A model generated the notes under the pieces. The model saw nothing but the letters and a program-made list of their open reading frames with translations. It was not told where the DNA came from and made no database searches. 64,000 nt of DNA, taken from Granulosicoccus sp045106855. GTDB taxonomy: Bacteria > Pseudomonadota > Gammaproteobacteria > Granulosicoccales > Granulosicoccaceae. A program made the translations under genes and the position numbers. Below are positions 62,808 through 64,000 of the stretch, in pieces. Where the stretch lies: contig JBGCFI010000007.1 of NCBI GenBank assembly GCA_045106855.1, forward strand, positions 196,848-260,847, written 5' to 3'. Every line of letters begins with the position of its first letter. Within the stretch, counting starts at the first letter, position 1.

Positions 62808-64000
62808 ATGCTAGATATTGCCATTATTGGAAGTGGGCCTGCGGGGCTTTCAGCTGCTATTTTCCTGTACGACCAAGGCTATGGCGTCACGATTATTGAG
62901 CGTTTTGACCAAGCGCAAGCGGTCGGCTCAGGATTGATGCTACAGCCCACAGGATTGGAGGTACTCAGGCAACTTGGCTTAAAACAAGAAATTGAAGAAT
63001 TGGGCCAGCGCATTACCGGAATGCTCGGTAAAGTCGCCCCGAATGGCAAGACGGTATTGGATATCAATTATCAGGTGCTGTCAGATGATTTGTACGGTGT
63101 CGCCATTCATAGGGCATCGTTGTTTCACGTTTTGTATGAGAGTGTGAATCAGCGTGGGATACCCTTGCTTACCGGTGTCGATGTTATCGGTGTTCAACGC
63201 AAGGATGACAAGACAATGGTCAAGTCGCAGGGTGACTCTGCACCTGAAATCGAGTTTGATCTTCTCGTTGATGCATCAGGGCGTAGTAGTCACTTGATAA
63301 CTGAAGCGATTAAGAAACCGGTCCATCGCCAGTTAGCTTATGGTGCGCTGTGGGGCACGGTCAGCTATAACAACACGCAGTTTAATCAGCATCTTTTAGA
63401 GCAACGCTACAAGGCCGCAAAAGTAATGGTGGGTGTGATGCCGTGTGGGCGATTGCCGTCAGAGCACACACAGCTGGCCACCTTTTTCTGGAGTTTGCGA
63501 GATGGCGATTACCAGACGGTAATGGATAATGGAATAGAGTGCTGGAAATCAGAAGTGTTACAACACTGGCCCGCTGTTGAGCCTTTGTTGGCACAATTTG
63601 AAGGGTTTGAGCAACTGTCGCATGCCGTTTATTCGCACCACACCTTGCCTACACCTTACGGCAACAAGATTGTTTTTATCGGAGATGCCGCGCATTCGAC
63701 CAGTCCACAATTGGGGCAGGGCGCAAACATGGCTTTGTTGGATAGCATGGCTTTATCAAACGCTTTAGAGAGAACGGCATCGGTAGAAGACGCACTAACG
63801 CTGTACGCACGAATGCGTAGCTTGCATGTAAAACTGTTCCAGGCTGCAAGCTTGTCTTTAACGCCATTCTATCAATCTGATAATGCGCTTATGCCGTGGT
63901 TGAGAGATTGCTTATTCGAACCGGTATCGAAGGTTCCGTTCGCGGATAAGCTAGTGACCTCACTCGGTGCAGGCCTACTGGGTAATCCAATCAACAGAAT
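62808..64000 (+). CDS. FAD-dependent monooxygenase, 3' partial
   Basis: Flavin-dependent aromatic or small-molecule hydroxylase (PHBH/UbiH fold). The N-terminal dinucleotide-binding motif is DIAIIGSGPAGLSAAIFLYD, followed by an acidic strand end (IIERFDQ). The central DG-type motif is LLVDASGRSSHL and the second FAD motif is FIGDAAHSTSPQLGQGANMA, both characteristic of the family. At least 397 residues are present and the frame is still open at the window end. Starts at ATG 62808; substrate unknown. Divergent from the FG-GAP lipoprotein. Confidence 0.92.
   Translation, partial: MLDIAIIGSGPAGLSAAIFLYDQGYGVTIIERFDQAQAVGSGLMLQPTGLEVLRQLGLKQEIEELGQRITGMLGKVAPNGKTVLDINYQVLSDDLYGVAIHRASLFHVLYESVNQRGIPLLTGVDVIGVQRKDDKTMVKSQGDSAPEIEFDLLVDASGRSSHLITEAIKKPVHRQLAYGALWGTVSYNNTQFNQHLLEQRYKAAKVMVGVMPCGRLPSEHTQLATFFWSLRDGDYQTVMDNGIECWKSEVLQHWPAVEPLLAQFEGFEQLSHAVYSHHTLPTPYGNKIVFIGDAAHSTSPQLGQGANMALLDSMALSNALERTASVEDALTLYARMRSLHVKLFQAASLSLTPFYQSDNALMPWLRDCLFEPVSKVPFADKLVTSLGAGLLGNPINR

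Noticed and set aside
1..64000. Prophage, transposon or integrative element
   Set aside because: No integrase, transposase, terminal repeat or tRNA-linked attachment site was seen.

Overview
The window looks like chromosomal DNA of a heterotrophic Gram-negative proteobacterium. It has lipoprotein signal peptides, four ABC importers of three families, a tripartite tricarboxylate transporter, Xsc-type sulfonate metabolism and aromatic-acid catabolism. By eye the base composition is close to balanced. A marine gammaproteobacterium is my best guess, from gene content only. No rRNA, tRNA, CRISPR array, transposase, integrase or phage gene was seen.

Layout. 0-5.5 kb: oligopeptide ABC importer (OppA-like gene cut by the window edge and broken by an in-frame TAA, OppB, OppC, fused OppD-OppF). 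5.6-10.5 kb: GH16 lipoprotein, MATE exporter, sulfoacetaldehyde acetyltransferase (xsc). 10.8-17.7 kb: lipoprotein, Gfo/Idh/MocA oxidoreductase, DUF1028 protein, two RidA proteins, VOC protein, phosphoglycolate-phosphatase-like HAD enzyme, and an aconitase-X gene with an apparent one-base frameshift. 17.8-22.5 kb: membrane Ser/Thr kinase with a 19-residue repeat coiled coil, its secreted neighbour, and a CBM9-like lipoprotein. 22.8-26.9 kb: beta-hydroxyacid dehydrogenase, sugar-isomerase-like protein, sterol-desaturase-type diiron hydroxylase, GntR regulator with a triple ATATTCGA operator, and a Rieske ferredoxin. 27.2-37.6 kb: sugar/polyol ABC importer with unusually large permeases, a mannitol-dehydrogenase-family gene interrupted by TGA, and three overlapping Gfo/Idh/MocA genes. 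37.7-51.5 kb: an IclR-aminotransferase-metallohydrolase operon divergent from a long operon holding TctCBA, an aldehyde dehydrogenase, a Tm-1-like UPF0261 protein and the homoprotocatechuate meta-cleavage enzymes HpaF, E, D, a G-like FAH protein and HpaH. 51.6-57.0 kb: a frameshifted YCII-domain gene, HAD hydrolase, and Fbp-type ABC importer. 57.2-64 kb: an 895-residue multidomain protein (deoxyribosyltransferase-like, TPR, SLOG-like, cyclic-nucleotide-binding), a broken hypothetical gene, an FG-GAP lipoprotein, a 4 x 32 bp tandem repeat, and an FAD monooxygenase cut by the window end.

How it works together: most of the window is import plus oxidation of small organic molecules (peptides, polyols, carboxylates/aromatic acids, sulfonates), arranged as transporter-plus-enzyme operons with local GntR or IclR regulators. 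Five genes carry disabling lesions: three in-frame stops, each explicable by one C:G to T:A transition, and two one-base losses in homopolymer runs. This is either early gene decay in accessory catabolic loci or sequence error, and is the main caveat to the annotation. The most novel-looking element is the multidomain protein at 57.2-59.9 kb, whose architecture suggests a cyclic-nucleotide-gated NAD/nucleotide-processing effector or stress sensor.
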